Assembly (NCBI RefSeq): GCF_000735195.1
Contig: NZ_JPIM01000001.1
Coordinates: forward strand, 1 to 64,000
Reading direction: 5' to 3'
Length of the DNA: 64,000 bases
Origin: Chloroflexus sp. MS-G
GTDB lineage: Bacteria > Chloroflexota > Chloroflexia > Chloroflexales > Chloroflexaceae
Below, one piece after another: positions 19,746-27,962 of this stretch. Position 1 is the first letter of the stretch, and each line of letters opens with the position of its first letter. Position numbers and translations under genes: made by a program. The notes beneath the pieces were generated by a model that searched no databases, was not told where the DNA came from, and saw nothing but the letters and a program-made list of their open reading frames with translations.

Positions 19746-20537
19746 TCAATGCTGAACCGAATGCTCTTCCCAAACAAACGCACGGGCTAGCACGGAATCG
19801 ATCAATCCCGGAACCATCCGACTAATCCACAACGCCAGGCGATCACTCCAACTCACATAGGCCATTCGTGGCTCGGTGCGAGCAGCACGGAGGATAGTGC
19901 GGGCCACTGCCTCTGGCGGTACTCCAGGCGGTGCAATTCGTCGTCGTTCATGACCACGTCCCAGCCTGCGCTGATTAAACGCAGTGCGGGTAGTACCAGG
20001 ACGTACTACCGTAACGGTGATACCGCTTCCGTATAGCTCGATCCGGAGCGCGTTACTGATCTGTTCAAGTGCAGCTTTGGCCGCTGCATAACCACCCAGA
20101 AAAGGTAATGGCTGTGCTGCTAGTACTGAAGAAACGTTAATAATCTGACCGCGACCGGCAGTACGCATCAGTGGTACTGTGGCCTGAATTAACCAGATCG
20201 GCCCCAGCAGATCAACCGCCAATACCCGCTCGAGATCGGCGCGAGCCAGATGAGTGATTGGGCCGGTCAATCCGATTCCGGCGTTATTGATCAAGATGTC
20301 AACTCGTCCAAACGCTTCAACAGCACGTTCAACCAGATGGGCACAAGCTACCGGATCGGTGACATCAGTTGGCACAGCTATTGCTCGTGGCAAGCCGGCT
20401 GCTACCTGCTCTAACGCCTCGTGCGAACGAGCCGCCAGCACCAGATGGGCACCGGCCTCTGCAAAACAACGCGCCGTCGCCGCACCAATCCCACTTGAAG
20501 CGCCGGTAATAATGACTACTCGATCACGCGGATCCAC
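19746..20537 (-). CDS. SDR-family NAD(P)-dependent oxidoreductase
   Basis: 263 residues from a GTG at 20537 preceded by GAGGTG at good spacing; longer in-frame starts add a Cys/Arg-rich unrelated stretch. Classical short-chain dehydrogenase: TGASSGIG nucleotide-binding motif at about 11-18, NNAG (ILINNAGIGLTG), the catalytic Ser in NVSS and Tyr/Lys in GYAAAK, and VRPG after them. The C-terminal tail is hydrophobic (DRLALWISRMVPGLIDSVL), suggesting membrane association, as in several 'DltE/YqjQ-like' SDRs. Substrate not inferable. It lies 40 bp downstream of the HMG-CoA lyase-like gene and may be co-transcribed. Confidence 0.85.
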   Translation of the reverse strand: MDPRDRVVIITGASSGIGAATARCFAEAGAHLVLAARSHEALEQVAAGLPRAIAVPTDVTDPVACAHLVERAVEAFGRVDILINNAGIGLTGPITHLARADLERVLAVDLLGPIWLIQATVPLMRTAGRGQIINVSSVLAAQPLPFLGGYAAAKAALEQISNALRIELYGSGITVTVVRPGTTRTAFNQRRLGRGHERRRIAPPGVPPEAVARTILRAARTEPRMAYVSWSDRLALWISRMVPGLIDSVLARAFVWEEHSVQH

Positions 20538-20577
20538 GTTGTTCACCTCTGTATTGCAGCAACATCTCCTCCGCTGC

Positions 20578-21519
20578 CTATCCTTCTCCCCGATCTCGCA
20601 AGTGCTTGCAGATACCGGCTTTGATGGTCTGACCCGGCACCTCATGCCCTAACATGCGCTCAAGTTCACGGGCGGTTGCCATCAGGGCCGGCAAATTCAG
20701 CCCAGTTGCAATCCCCATCTCGTGGAGCAGATGGGTCACATCTTCCGTACAAAGATTGCCGGGCGCGCCAGGGGCAAACGGACAACCCCCAATGCCGCCG
20801 ATGCTCGAATCGAACATATCTACACCCAGTTGTAATGCGGCCAGTAGATTAGCCAGTCCGGCGCCACGCGCACTGTGCAGATGCAGACGTAACGGCTGGC
20901 GTGGAAAGCGTTCGCGAAAGGCGCGCACCACTGCTTGTACCAGGAGTGGATGTGCCATTCCGGTGGTGTCGCCCAACGTTAACTGCTCGGCTCCCAGATC
21001 GAGCAACCGCTGGCACAGATCCATGACCCGCTCAATTGGTACATCGCCTTCAAATGGACAGCCAAACGCTACCGACAGAACGGCATCGAACGGCTTACCC
21101 GCAGCGTGGACGAGTGTTGCCATCTCGGCCACCTGTATCAGCGACTGTTCGATACTCATATTCACATTGCTTCGATTATGGCTCTCGCTGGCGCTAAGAA
21201 ATACCTGAACAACATCTGCACCAGCGGCAATTGCCCGTCGCGCCCCGACAACATTTGGTGCGATTGCACTGTATACGACCCCCGGTCGTCGTTCGATACC
21301 GGCAAATACAGCTTCGGTATCGGCCATCTGGGGAACATTCTGAGGCCGCACAAAAGCTCCCACTTCAATTGCCCGTAGCCCGGTGGCAGCGAGCAGATCG
21401 ATTAGTTTTATCTTCTGAGTTGTGCTGAGAATGACCGGCTCATTCTGCAACCCATCACGCGGCCCCACTTCACGAATATGCACGAAGTTGGGAAGTGTGG
21501 CAATCTCCATTGTGGTCAT
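20578..21519 (-). CDS. Hydroxymethylglutaryl-CoA lyase-like enzyme
   Basis: 313 residues. REVGPRDGLQNEP near the N-terminus holds the metal-binding Asp. SLSVAFGCPFEGDV-type strand, LGDTTGMAHP, the H-x-H pair in LRLHLHSARGAGLAN, and the catalytic cysteine loop GGCPFAPGAPGNLCTED complete the HMGL signature. The H-x-H is followed by SARG, closer to the proteobacterial 'HNTRG' subclass than to mitochondrial HMG-CoA lyase, so a different 3-hydroxyacyl-CoA substrate is possible. GGAGG favours the ATG at 21519 (6-nt spacer) over the one at 21522. Expected to release acetyl-CoA from HMG-CoA in leucine degradation. Confidence 0.85.
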   Translation of the reverse strand: MTTMEIATLPNFVHIREVGPRDGLQNEPVILSTTQKIKLIDLLAATGLRAIEVGAFVRPQNVPQMADTEAVFAGIERRPGVVYSAIAPNVVGARRAIAAGADVVQVFLSASESHNRSNVNMSIEQSLIQVAEMATLVHAAGKPFDAVLSVAFGCPFEGDVPIERVMDLCQRLLDLGAEQLTLGDTTGMAHPLLVQAVVRAFRERFPRQPLRLHLHSARGAGLANLLAALQLGVDMFDSSIGGIGGCPFAPGAPGNLCTEDVTHLLHEMGIATGLNLPALMATARELERMLGHEVPGQTIKAGICKHLRDRGEG

Positions 21520-21610
21520 CATTGACCTCCCTGGTATCTCATGATGAATGGTCGGCGCGCTACCGGGAATCCAAAACGGCAGCATGAACTCTTGGGATGC
21601 AACGGTACTA

Positions 21611-21649
21611 TTTGACAGTATGGTAGAGATTTGCGTTCCTTCTGTCAAA
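21611..21649 (-). promoter_or_regulatory. Promoter and inverted repeat upstream of the HMGL-like gene
   Basis: On the minus strand, TTGACA (21648-21643) and TACCAT (21625-21620) are separated by 17 bp. The -35 is part of an 8-bp inverted repeat, TTTGACAG at 21611-21618 and CTGTCAAA at 21642-21649, so a repressor or activator could bind across the promoter. The plus-strand phasin-like gene starts 125 bp away and could share the site. Confidence 0.55.
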
Positions 21650-21773
21650 TGGTTGCAATGAAACGCATTAGTAACTCCACTGTAACCTACTATTCTACCC
21701 TGACAGCAGACCCGCATGAGATATGCGGTGCAAAAAATGGGAAGACAGCGCATAACGCTGAATGGAGGATCCG

Positions 21774-22322
21774 ATGGACTGGTCGAAGCAAGTAAACGAC
21801 ATGATCAAAATGTGGACGGGCACGCAGCAGAAGGTGTGGGAAAGCTGGATGGCCTCAATGCAATACATGGCATCTCCGCAGAGTCCGGAGGCATGGCAGA
21901 AGACGGTTGATAGCTGGCGCGGAACGGTGAAGCAGACCCTTGAGGCGCAGGTTGAGCTAACCCGGATGTGGGCCGAGGCAGTGGCGGCGAATAGTGTCAA
22001 TATGCCGACGATGCCCTCTGTGCCAGGTGTACCGACCATCCCCGGTCTCAATCCGATGACACCAACCTCGCTGGTGGAATGGAGCCGACAAGTGCTGGAG
22101 ATGACGCGCAACTTTACCGAGAGCCAAAGCCGGTTTATTGAGGGATGGTTCGAGATGCTTAAGAAGTCGGATCCGACGACCATCGCTCGTGGTTGGGATA
22201 CGGCTCAGATGCAGAAGGTTATGCAGAGCTGGCAAGAGGCGATGCAGCGAGTGATCGAGGCCCAGGCTGAACTCGGCAAGGTGTTGATGGGTGTGGTCAA
22301 CAGCACGGTTGAAAAGAAGTAA
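21774..22322 (+). CDS. Phasin / PhaE-like granule-associated protein
   Basis: 182 residues, almost entirely amphipathic helix with many Trp, Met and Gln residues (VNDMIKMWTGTQQKVWESWMASMQYM, WQEAMQRVIEAQAELGKVLMG) and a central Pro-rich linker (MPTMPSVPGVPTIPGLNPMTP). This helix-linker-helix layout is that of phasins and the PhaE subunit of class III PHA synthases, which coat polyhydroxyalkanoate granules. ATG at 21774 has GGAGG 5 nt upstream. PhaE proteins are usually about twice this length, so phasin is more likely. Assignment rests on composition and helix pattern, not on a signature motif. Confidence 0.55.
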   Translation: MDWSKQVNDMIKMWTGTQQKVWESWMASMQYMASPQSPEAWQKTVDSWRGTVKQTLEAQVELTRMWAEAVAANSVNMPTMPSVPGVPTIPGLNPMTPTSLVEWSRQVLEMTRNFTESQSRFIEGWFEMLKKSDPTTIARGWDTAQMQKVMQSWQEAMQRVIEAQAELGKVLMGVVNSTVEKK

Positions 22323-22358
22323 GGGTGTGCTTCTTAACGCGCCCTATGTATTCTCCGC

Positions 22359-22409
22359 TCGCGTTCCAGGTGTTTACCTTCTGGTGAGTATACCTGGAAC
22401 GCGATCCTT
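22359..22409. terminator. Bidirectional-type terminator between convergent genes
   Basis: A perfect 13-bp stem (22359-22371 and 22392-22404; core CGCGTTCCAGGT) with a 20-nt loop, followed on the plus strand by CCTTTT. It lies between the 3' ends of the phasin-like gene (22322) and thiD (22410). Confidence 0.7.
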
Positions 22410-23213
22410 TTACGCCTCACTAACGCCGTACCAGGCCGCAAAGTGGTGTACCGGGCCGTGTCCGTTTCCTAAACCAGGAGCATGGCGCAGCGCAGTGGTA
22501 ATATAGTCCTTTGCCTGTTGAACTGCTTCAGGCACGCTTAGCCCCTTCGCCAGACCGGCGGCGATGGCTGAAGCGAACGTACAGCCAGTACCGTGCGTAT
22601 GCCTGGTTTCGATCCGTGGCGCGGTGAAGTACTGATACTGTGCGCCGTCGAAGAGGACATCAACACTGTCACCTTGTAGATGACCACCTTTCACCAGTAC
22701 CCAACGCGGCCCCATCGCATGAATCATCTGTGCTGCCTGTTCCATCTCCGTCACTGTCGTGATCGCAAGTCCGGTCAGGGCACGCGCCTCTGGAATATTC
22801 GGCGTTACTATCGTTGCCAGCGGAAACAAGAGCGAGATCAACGCCTGTTGAGCCTCTGGTCGCAACAGAGGATCGCCACTTTTTGCCATCATCACCGGAT
22901 CAACAACCAAATGTGGCCATTGATAGGTACGAGCCTTTTCGGCGACGACGGCAATAATGTCGGCGTTGGCCAACATCCCAGTTTTCACAGCGTCAACACC
23001 GATGTCGGTTACCACTGAGTCGATCTGCTGACCAACAAACGCAGCCGGCAGTTCAATCACTCCTTGGACACCAACCGTATTTTGGGCAGTGACGGCTGTC
23101 AACGCGCTCATTCCGTACACACCCAGAGCGGCAAACGCCTTCAGATCGGCCTGGATACCGGCTCCACCGCCCGAATCGGAACCGGCAATAGTCAAACAAC
23201 GCGGTAACGTCAT
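22410..23213 (-). CDS. thiD: Hydroxymethylpyrimidine/phosphomethylpyrimidine kinase
   Basis: 267 residues, standard ThiD length, cytoplasmic ribokinase fold. [21 protein letters not shown] at the N-terminus, [38 protein letters not shown] and the anion-hole [17 protein letters not shown] (catalytic Asp follows the usual DTHGTGC pattern, here RHTHGTGC) identify it. It phosphorylates HMP and HMP-P to HMP-PP for thiamin phosphate synthesis. Its ATG overlaps the thiE stop as ATGA. Last gene of the riboswitch-controlled thiM-thiE-thiD operon. The Asp-to-His change before the GTGC loop is also seen in some family members; activity is expected. Confidence 0.93.
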   Translation of the reverse strand: MTLPRCLTIAGSDSGGGAGIQADLKAFAALGVYGMSALTAVTAQNTVGVQGVIELPAAFVGQQIDSVVTDIGVDAVKTGMLANADIIAVVAEKARTYQWPHLVVDPVMMAKSGDPLLRPEAQQALISLLFPLATIVTPNIPEARALTGLAITTVTEMEQAAQMIHAMGPRWVLVKGGHLQGDSVDVLFDGAQYQYFTAPRIETRHTHGTGCTFASAIAAGLAKGLSVPEAVQQAKDYITTALRHAPGLGNGHGPVHHFAAWYGVSEA

Positions 23214-23860
23214 AATACCTGCTCCTGAACTGCTGATACAATCGAAATCAGTTGGCGGGTAGCAGCAGTAACATCTGCTGCCGCCACCACTGCCGAAACC
23301 ACCGCAATACCATTGACACCCGTGCGTATGACTTCAGCAGCATTTGTCTGGTTGATGCCACCAATGGCGACAATCGGGATCGATATCTGCCGCCGAATGG
23401 TTGTCAGGCCATCGATGCCTATCGGTGGGGCAGCATCGGGCTTAGTCGGCGTCGCAAAGACTGGTCCCACACCGAGGTAATCGGCGCCATCTTGTACTGC
23501 CTGTACCGCTTCGCTCAGGCTGTGCGCCGAAACACCTAACAACCGGTCGCCGATCAATTTGCGGGCAAGCGCCACCGGCATATCGTCCTGACCAATATGT
23601 ACACCATCAGCATCAACTGCGAGCGCCACATCTACCCGATCATTGACAATGAAGGGTACGTCGGTACGATAGGTCAGTTCACGCAGTTCTTGTGCCTCGG
23701 TGACCATCTGCCGGGTGGAAACATGTTTCGCCCGATATTGCACGACAGTCGCGCCACCGCGGATCGCTGCCTCGATCACCTCTCGATGTGAACGACCACG
23801 GGCTAGGCCAGCATCGGTTATCACGTAGAGCCGCCAGTCAACTGTTCTTGCCGTGCTCAT
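23210..23860 (-). CDS. thiE: Thiamine-phosphate synthase
   Basis: 216 residues. [99 protein letters not shown] and IPIVAIGGI are the successive TIM-barrel motifs of ThiE that bind HMP-PP and thiazole phosphate. It joins the two halves into thiamin phosphate. The ATG at 23860 has AAAGGA upstream. A 4-bp overlap couples it to thiD; a 98-bp gap with a 9-bp stem-loop separates it from thiM. The usual K-D-T-K-type substrate loop reads TPTKPDA. Confidence 0.95.
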   Translation of the reverse strand: MSTARTVDWRLYVITDAGLARGRSHREVIEAAIRGGATVVQYRAKHVSTRQMVTEAQELRELTYRTDVPFIVNDRVDVALAVDADGVHIGQDDMPVALARKLIGDRLLGVSAHSLSEAVQAVQDGADYLGVGPVFATPTKPDAAPPIGIDGLTTIRRQISIPIVAIGGINQTNAAEVIRTGVNGIAVVSAVVAAADVTAATRQLISIVSAVQEQVL

Positions 23861-23882
23861 CACGGTTTCCTTTCCAGGGGTA

Positions 23883-23908
23883 GGTCTGAAACACTCCTCT
23901 TTCAGACC
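23883..23908 (-). other. Intercistronic hairpin thiM-thiE
   Basis: A perfect 9-bp stem (GGTCTGAAA at 23883-23891, TTTCAGACC at 23900-23908) with an 8-nt loop lies between thiM and thiE, about 22 nt ahead of thiE. No U-tract follows on the minus strand, so it is more likely an mRNA stability or processing element than a terminator. Confidence 0.5.
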
Positions 23909-23958
23909 AGAGGCGTATTGTTCAGACACGCTCTCAATCAGGCTAGGACGCTACGCTC

Positions 23959-24768
23959 TCACTCTGTTCCCAATGTCACTCGTGCGCCTGTCCGAATCTG
24001 GTCGGCTGAAAGGTGGTATATTGCATCGTAGAACGCCACTTTGAAACTGGCTGGCCCACGTGCGGCTGGAGCCGCGATTTCGGCTGCCAACCCAAAACAG
24101 GCAAGTGCGGCTGCTGCGGCCAACGGATAATCACGTTCGACCGCGGCAAATGCGGCAATCACCGTTGTTGCTGAACAGCCGGTGCCGGTGAGCGTTTTAA
24201 GCCATTCGTGACCATTATCGACCATAAACACTCGTGTCCCATCGGTGACGATGTCGCGCCGACCGGTTACCGCCACCACGGTTTGGTACTGGCGGGCCAA
24301 TGCCTGGGCGGCAGCAAGTGGGTTATCAACCTCAACAACGGTCTCAACACCCTTTACCACGCCACCCATCCCGGCTAATGCGCCAATCTCACCCGAATTG
24401 CCACGCACAATTGAAATCTGTAGCTCTTCGAGTAAGCGGCGATTACTCGTTGTGCGCAACGTAGTGGCGCCGGCGCCGACCGGATCGAGCACAATGGGAA
24501 TGCCCAGCTCGTTGGCGCGCCGCCCTGCAATCAACATCGCTTCGATCCAATCAGGCGACAACGTACCCACGTTGAGCACGAGCGCTCCAGCAGCCGTTAC
24601 CATCTCGGCAACTTCTGCCCGATCATGCGCCATCACTGGCAACCCGCCGATGTGCAGGGTCACATTCGCGGTGTCGTTCATCACCACAAAATTCGTGATG
24701 TGGTGAATGAGGGGACGCTGCTGGCGTACCTGCTCACGTAATACGGCAATCCGTTCATTGAGTGTCAT
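23959..24768 (-). CDS. thiM: Hydroxyethylthiazole kinase
   Basis: 269 residues. PLIHHITNFVVMNDTANVTLHIGGLPVMAHDRAEV is the ThiM opening, followed by LVLNVGTLSPDWIEAML, GIPIVLDPVGAGATTLRT, RGNSGEIGAL and the phosphate-binding TGTGCSATTVIAAF. It phosphorylates thiazole alcohol, a salvage step, giving ThiE its substrate. The ATG at 24768 has AAGGAGG 5 nt upstream. First gene after the TPP riboswitch and terminator. The operon pairs salvage (ThiM, ThiD) with coupling (ThiE); no de novo thiC or thiG is in the window. Confidence 0.95.
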   Translation of the reverse strand: MTLNERIAVLREQVRQQRPLIHHITNFVVMNDTANVTLHIGGLPVMAHDRAEVAEMVTAAGALVLNVGTLSPDWIEAMLIAGRRANELGIPIVLDPVGAGATTLRTTSNRRLLEELQISIVRGNSGEIGALAGMGGVVKGVETVVEVDNPLAAAQALARQYQTVVAVTGRRDIVTDGTRVFMVDNGHEWLKTLTGTGCSATTVIAAFAAVERDYPLAAAAALACFGLAAEIAAPAARGPASFKVAFYDAIYHLSADQIRTGARVTLGTE

Positions 24769-24814
24769 GCGTACCTCCTTGCGCCAGCAGACGGACGGCA
24801 ACGATTGAAGGGGT

Positions 24815-24843
24815 AAAAAAACCGCCCTGCCACCGCAGGACGG
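24815..24843 (-). terminator. Intrinsic terminator of the TPP riboswitch
   Basis: In the minus-strand transcript a 9-bp stem (arms 24843-24835 and 24830-24822, one G-U wobble, loop GGUG) is followed at once by seven U residues (24821-24815). It sits about 40 nt after the aptamer and 46 nt before the thiM start, so it is the likely expression platform: TPP binding should favour termination. Confidence 0.85.
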
Positions 24844-24882
24844 ATACACTAATCGCAGATCGTACATCTGCACCGTTTGCTC

Positions 24883-24984
24883 CTCCCTCCGCTGGCATAA
24901 CCCAGATCAGGTTCAGAGGGTCGGTGTCGGTAGCGTAACGCTGGAGACACCCTCTCAGCCCGGTTCACCCAGGCTCCCCTGGCA
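24883..24984 (-). ncRNA. TPP (THI-box) riboswitch
   Basis: Minus-strand leader of thiM. The aptamer signature is clear: GGGGAGCC at the 5' side, GGCTGAGAGGGTG (the CUGAGA box of the pyrimidine sensor arm), ACCCTCTGAACCTGATCTGG (start of the pyrophosphate sensor arm) and GTTATGCCAGCGGAGGGA at the 3' side. It senses thiamin pyrophosphate. The promoter lies just upstream and a terminator just downstream, so control is by transcription attenuation. Confidence 0.96.
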
Positions 24985-24992
24985 TAGATTTA

Positions 24993-25021
24993 ATGATACC
25001 ACGACCACGTATTCCCTGCAA
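24993..25021 (-). promoter_or_regulatory. thi operon promoter
   Basis: Minus-strand -35 TTGCAG (25021-25016) and -10 TATCAT (24998-24993) with a 17-bp spacer ending in TGG (extended -10). The expected start point, near 24986, falls immediately before the riboswitch aptamer. Confidence 0.75.
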
Positions 25022-25400
25022 GCCATTCGCATTTCTCTAGCGCTCCGGTTGCAGTAGGGAGAGGGGAATGGAGTATTTACGAACTATTCGCCGCGTATGA
25101 AGCGCTGCGCAGCTTCCCGTACCAACAAGCATCTACGGCCAGACCCTGTTTCATCGCCGATCTAGTTCGTCATTGTAGCGGGTTAGACCCTAAAATACGC
25201 TTCTGAAGAACGGCTACCTAACGCAGGCTGGATGCCCACGCTCCTAGCGAGTTTCCCACTGCCCCTCTCGCAGGAAGATACGGCAGCCAACGCCTTCCCG
25301 TCATAGCTCCACTTCACGCAGGCCAGATGCCTGCACTTTCGAGGCGGCTGGTAATTCGAAGCTGTGCATGCTGAAACTCCTGTTTTCCTGCCCGCAACGT
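25022..25400. other. Intergenic region between the thi and infC promoters
   Basis: About 380 bp with divergent promoters at both ends. I see no SD-linked open frame or tRNA. The interior (about 25040-25080) has a degraded C/T- then G/A-rich stretch like the dispersed hairpin repeats elsewhere in the window. Confidence 0.5.
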
Positions 25401-25429
25401 TTGACGAACCTCGTACAGACTGGTATAAT
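25401..25429 (+). promoter_or_regulatory. infC-rpmI-rplT promoter
   Basis: TTGACG (25401-25406) and TATAAT (25424-25429) with a 17-bp spacer ending in TGG. Predicted start near 25436 gives a leader of about 135 nt before the infC ATT codon. The leader holds a small hairpin, CATCGC/GCGATG around 25445-25461, followed by a T-rich stretch, which could be an attenuator. Confidence 0.8.
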
Positions 25430-25570
25430 GCCGCATTGACGTAGCATCGCTCTGGGGCGATGTTATCTTGTTGTCAAAAAGTTGGAAAGTCAGGTTGTGG
25501 TGACAGTAAGCAACCATAACTATCCTGCTTGTCGCGTCTGTCACCCTTTGCAAGACGAAGGAGTCGCGCC

Positions 25571-26356
25571 ATTAGAGACCGGTTTCGCATCAATAATCGT
25601 ATTCGTGCTCGTGAAGTGCGTCTCATTGACGAGAATGGCACGCAGGTAGGGATTGTTCCGCTTCGCGAGGCACTGGCGATGGCTGAAGAACGCGGGTACG
25701 ATCTCGTTGAAGTCGCGCCAAATGCAGTCCCACCTGTATGTCGTTTGCTTGATTATGGCAAATTTCGCTACGAGCAGAGCAAGAAAGAGCGTGAAGCGCG
25801 TCGTAATCAAAAACAGTCGGAACTCAAACAAATTCGGCTCATGCCAAAGACTGACGATCACGATGTTGCAGTAAAAGCGAATCAGGCGCGGCGCTTCTTA
25901 TTGGCCGGCGACAAAGTGAAATTCAACTTGCGCTTTCGTGGTCGTGAAATGGCTCATCCCGAAATTGGGCGGCAGATGCTCGATCAGATTGCTGAGCAGT
26001 TGAGTGATATTGCCGTCATCGAACAGAAACCGCTCATGGAGGGCCGTGTCTTGTCAATGTTGCTGGCGCCAACGGCAAAAGTGTTGAAAGCAGCTCAACA
26101 GGCGCAAAAGGCAGCCGCTCAGCGCGCTGCACAGAGCGGGACAACCAGCACGAAACCTGATGCGGCTGCGGCGGCACCGGTAGCCGAAGAAGAAGTCGTT
26201 GCGGAAGAAGAACTCGTCGAGGATAGTAGCGCAGAAGTCGAGGAGATCGAGGATACTGAAGCAGATGAAGATTTCTTCGACGAAGATTACGACGACGAGG
26301 AAGACGATTTCGACGAAGAAGAGGAAGCAGAACGGGGACGCCGAAGACGACGATAA
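25571..26356 (+). CDS. infC: Translation initiation factor IF-3 (ATT start, acidic tail)
   Basis: 261 residues from an ATT codon at 25571: AAGGAG lies 7 nt upstream, and the product then begins (M)RDRFRINNRIRAREVRLIDENG, the exact IF-3 N-terminus. The TTG at 25529 would add 14 Arg/Ser-rich residues and has no SD. The N-domain, the Lys/Arg-rich linker (YEQSKKEREARRNQKQSELKQIRL) and the C-domain (GDKVKFNLRFRGREMAHPEIG) are complete to about residue 170. A ~90-residue tail follows: Ala/Gln-rich, then strongly acidic, ending in RGRRRRR. IF-3 binds the 30S subunit and rejects non-standard start codons, so the ATT permits autorepression. Confidence 0.95.
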   Translation: MRDRFRINNRIRAREVRLIDENGTQVGIVPLREALAMAEERGYDLVEVAPNAVPPVCRLLDYGKFRYEQSKKEREARRNQKQSELKQIRLMPKTDDHDVAVKANQARRFLLAGDKVKFNLRFRGREMAHPEIGRQMLDQIAEQLSDIAVIEQKPLMEGRVLSMLLAPTAKVLKAAQQAQKAAAQRAAQSGTTSTKPDAAAAAPVAEEEVVAEEELVEDSSAEVEEIEDTEADEDFFDEDYDDEEDDFDEEEEAERGRRRRR

Positions 26357-26411
26357 CTGATGCGATACCGGTCGGTGTTACGCCATCCGGTGGCACTAGA
26401 GGAGCTGTTCA

Positions 26412-26618
26412 ATGCCTAAGATGAAAATGAAGACGCACAAAGGCGCGAAAAAGCGCTTTAAGGTAACAGCGTCGGGTAAGTTTCTTCAACAGCGTGGTGT
26501 GCGTGGAAACAAGCGTAACCGACCCAGCCGTTCGCAACGCGCCTGGGGGAAGGGGCATCCGGTTTCCCCTGCTAACCGTCGCTTGTTGCAGAGAGCACTG
26601 CCTTACGGGTTAGAGTAG
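26412..26618 (+). CDS. rpmI: 50S ribosomal protein L35
   Basis: 68 residues, highly basic. PKMKMKTHKGAKKRFKVTASGKFLQQRGVRGNKRNRPSRSQR is the L35 signature, with the usual N-terminal KTHKGAKKRF. ATG with GAGGAG upstream. Second gene of the canonical infC-rpmI-rplT cluster, 55 bp after infC. It is a component of the large ribosomal subunit. Confidence 0.97.
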   Translation: MPKMKMKTHKGAKKRFKVTASGKFLQQRGVRGNKRNRPSRSQRAWGKGHPVSPANRRLLQRALPYGLE

Positions 26619-26741
26619 GCTCGGCACGGAAGTACTGTGTCAGGTCATTATTATTCGCGCAGGAATATCTTTAGTTGATCGCGGGTGAAGTTCAGGGTTT
26701 GGTTTGCCACCCCCTGACCTATCCGTTAAAGGAGAAAAATT

Positions 26742-27101
26742 ATGACTCGTGTCAAGCGTGGCATAATGGTGCGTAAGCGCCACAAGAAACTGTTAGCTCA
26801 GGCCAAAGGGTATCGCGGTGCGCGCAGTCGCCATTACAAGGTGGCGCACGAGGCGGTGATGCACGCACTTGCTGATGCGTATCGTGACCGACGTCGACGT
26901 AAGCGTGATTTTCGCCGTCTGTGGATTATTCGTATCAATGCAGCGGCCCGCCTTCACGGTACAACCTATAGCCGCCTAATGAATAGCCTGAAGAAAGCGA
27001 ACATTGTGATTGACCGCAAGATGTTGGCCGATCTTGCGGTACGCGATCCGCAAGCTTTTGCTCGGATCGTTGCCCAGGCGCAATCGGCTGCTGTTGCGTG
27101 A
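26742..27101 (+). CDS. rplT: 50S ribosomal protein L20
   Basis: 119 residues, standard length. [87 protein letters not shown] is the L20 sequence pattern, with the basic N-terminal helix that threads 23S rRNA. AAAGGAG SD. L20 is needed early in 50S assembly and in other bacteria represses this operon by binding its own mRNA. The 123-bp gap before it can form alternative short pairings (see findings). Overlaps the next gene by GTGA. Confidence 0.97.
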   Translation: MTRVKRGIMVRKRHKKLLAQAKGYRGARSRHYKVAHEAVMHALADAYRDRRRRKRDFRRLWIIRINAAARLHGTTYSRLMNSLKKANIVIDRKMLADLAVRDPQAFARIVAQAQSAAVA

Positions 27102-27901
27102 ACCGATCACTGTTCCCTGCCGGTGTGATCTCTAGTTCTGCAAACCAGCATGTGAAGTGGCTCCGCTTGCTCGCCGAATCGGCACGTCATCGGCGAAGCG
27201 AGCGGAGTTTCGTTATCGAAGGGGTTCGTCTCGTTAGCGATGCGCTGTCGTCCGGAGCTGAGTTGCGCCTTGCGCTGTACGCTCCTGAACAACTGTCATC
27301 CACTCCTGCCGGTACGGCGCTGTTGAATCGTCTGCGTCAGTTACCAAACTGCTATCCGGCAACTCCTGCCGCTGTTGCTGCCGCTGCCGATACTGAACAG
27401 CCCCAGGGAGTTGTGGCGGCTGTGCGCTGGCCTGAATTGTCACCGCGACCCGGTCTGCGCCTTGTTTTAGATGCTATCCAAGACCCTGGCAATGTGGGAA
27501 CCCTTCTCCGTTCGGCTGCTGCTGCTGGAGTTGGTCTCGTTATCTGTGCTCCTGGAACTGTCGATCCCTTCAATCCAAAAGTGGCTCGTGCAGCAATGGG
27601 TGCACACTTTCTGTTGCCCCTGCGAATATGGTCGTGGGAAATGGTAAGTACCGAGCTGCGTTCGTTGACCGTCTATGCGGCTGATAGCACGGGTAAACAG
27701 CCTTACTACGCGGTGGATTGGCGTCAACCCGCAGCACTAATTATCGGCAATGAAGCTCACGGTTTGAGTTCATCCGCTCGTGCTCTGGCCCAGCACTTGA
27801 TTGCCATTCCAATGGTTGGTTCGATTGAGTCGCTCAACGCTGGTGTAGCCGGAAGCATCATTTTGTTTGAAGCGCTTCGGCAACGTATGGTTGAGCATTA
27901 G
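27098..27901 (+). CDS. TrmH/SpoU-family RNA 2'-O-methyltransferase
   Basis: 267 residues. An N-terminal substrate-binding domain ([37 protein letters not shown]) precedes the SPOUT knot domain with the three family motifs: [34 protein letters not shown] and [22 protein letters not shown]. It should transfer a methyl group from SAM to a ribose 2'-OH in rRNA (RlmB/TsnR type) or tRNA; the exact site is unknown. GTG start in a 4-bp overlap with the L20 stop, so translationally coupled to the ribosomal operon. Confidence 0.9.
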   Translation: MNRSLFPAGVISSSANQHVKWLRLLAESARHRRSERSFVIEGVRLVSDALSSGAELRLALYAPEQLSSTPAGTALLNRLRQLPNCYPATPAAVAAAADTEQPQGVVAAVRWPELSPRPGLRLVLDAIQDPGNVGTLLRSAAAAGVGLVICAPGTVDPFNPKVARAAMGAHFLLPLRIWSWEMVSTELRSLTVYAADSTGKQPYYAVDWRQPAALIIGNEAHGLSSSARALAQHLIAIPMVGSIESLNAGVAGSIILFEALRQRMVEH

Positions 27902-27962
27902 GAGCGGCTTCTCAATCTGTTCACACCGCAGGTGATACACTGCCTACCGTCACCCTTCTTTC

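Noticed and set aside
25314..25553. 79-codon minus-strand frame
   Set aside because: It crosses the infC promoter and leader and has no SD or recognisable domain.
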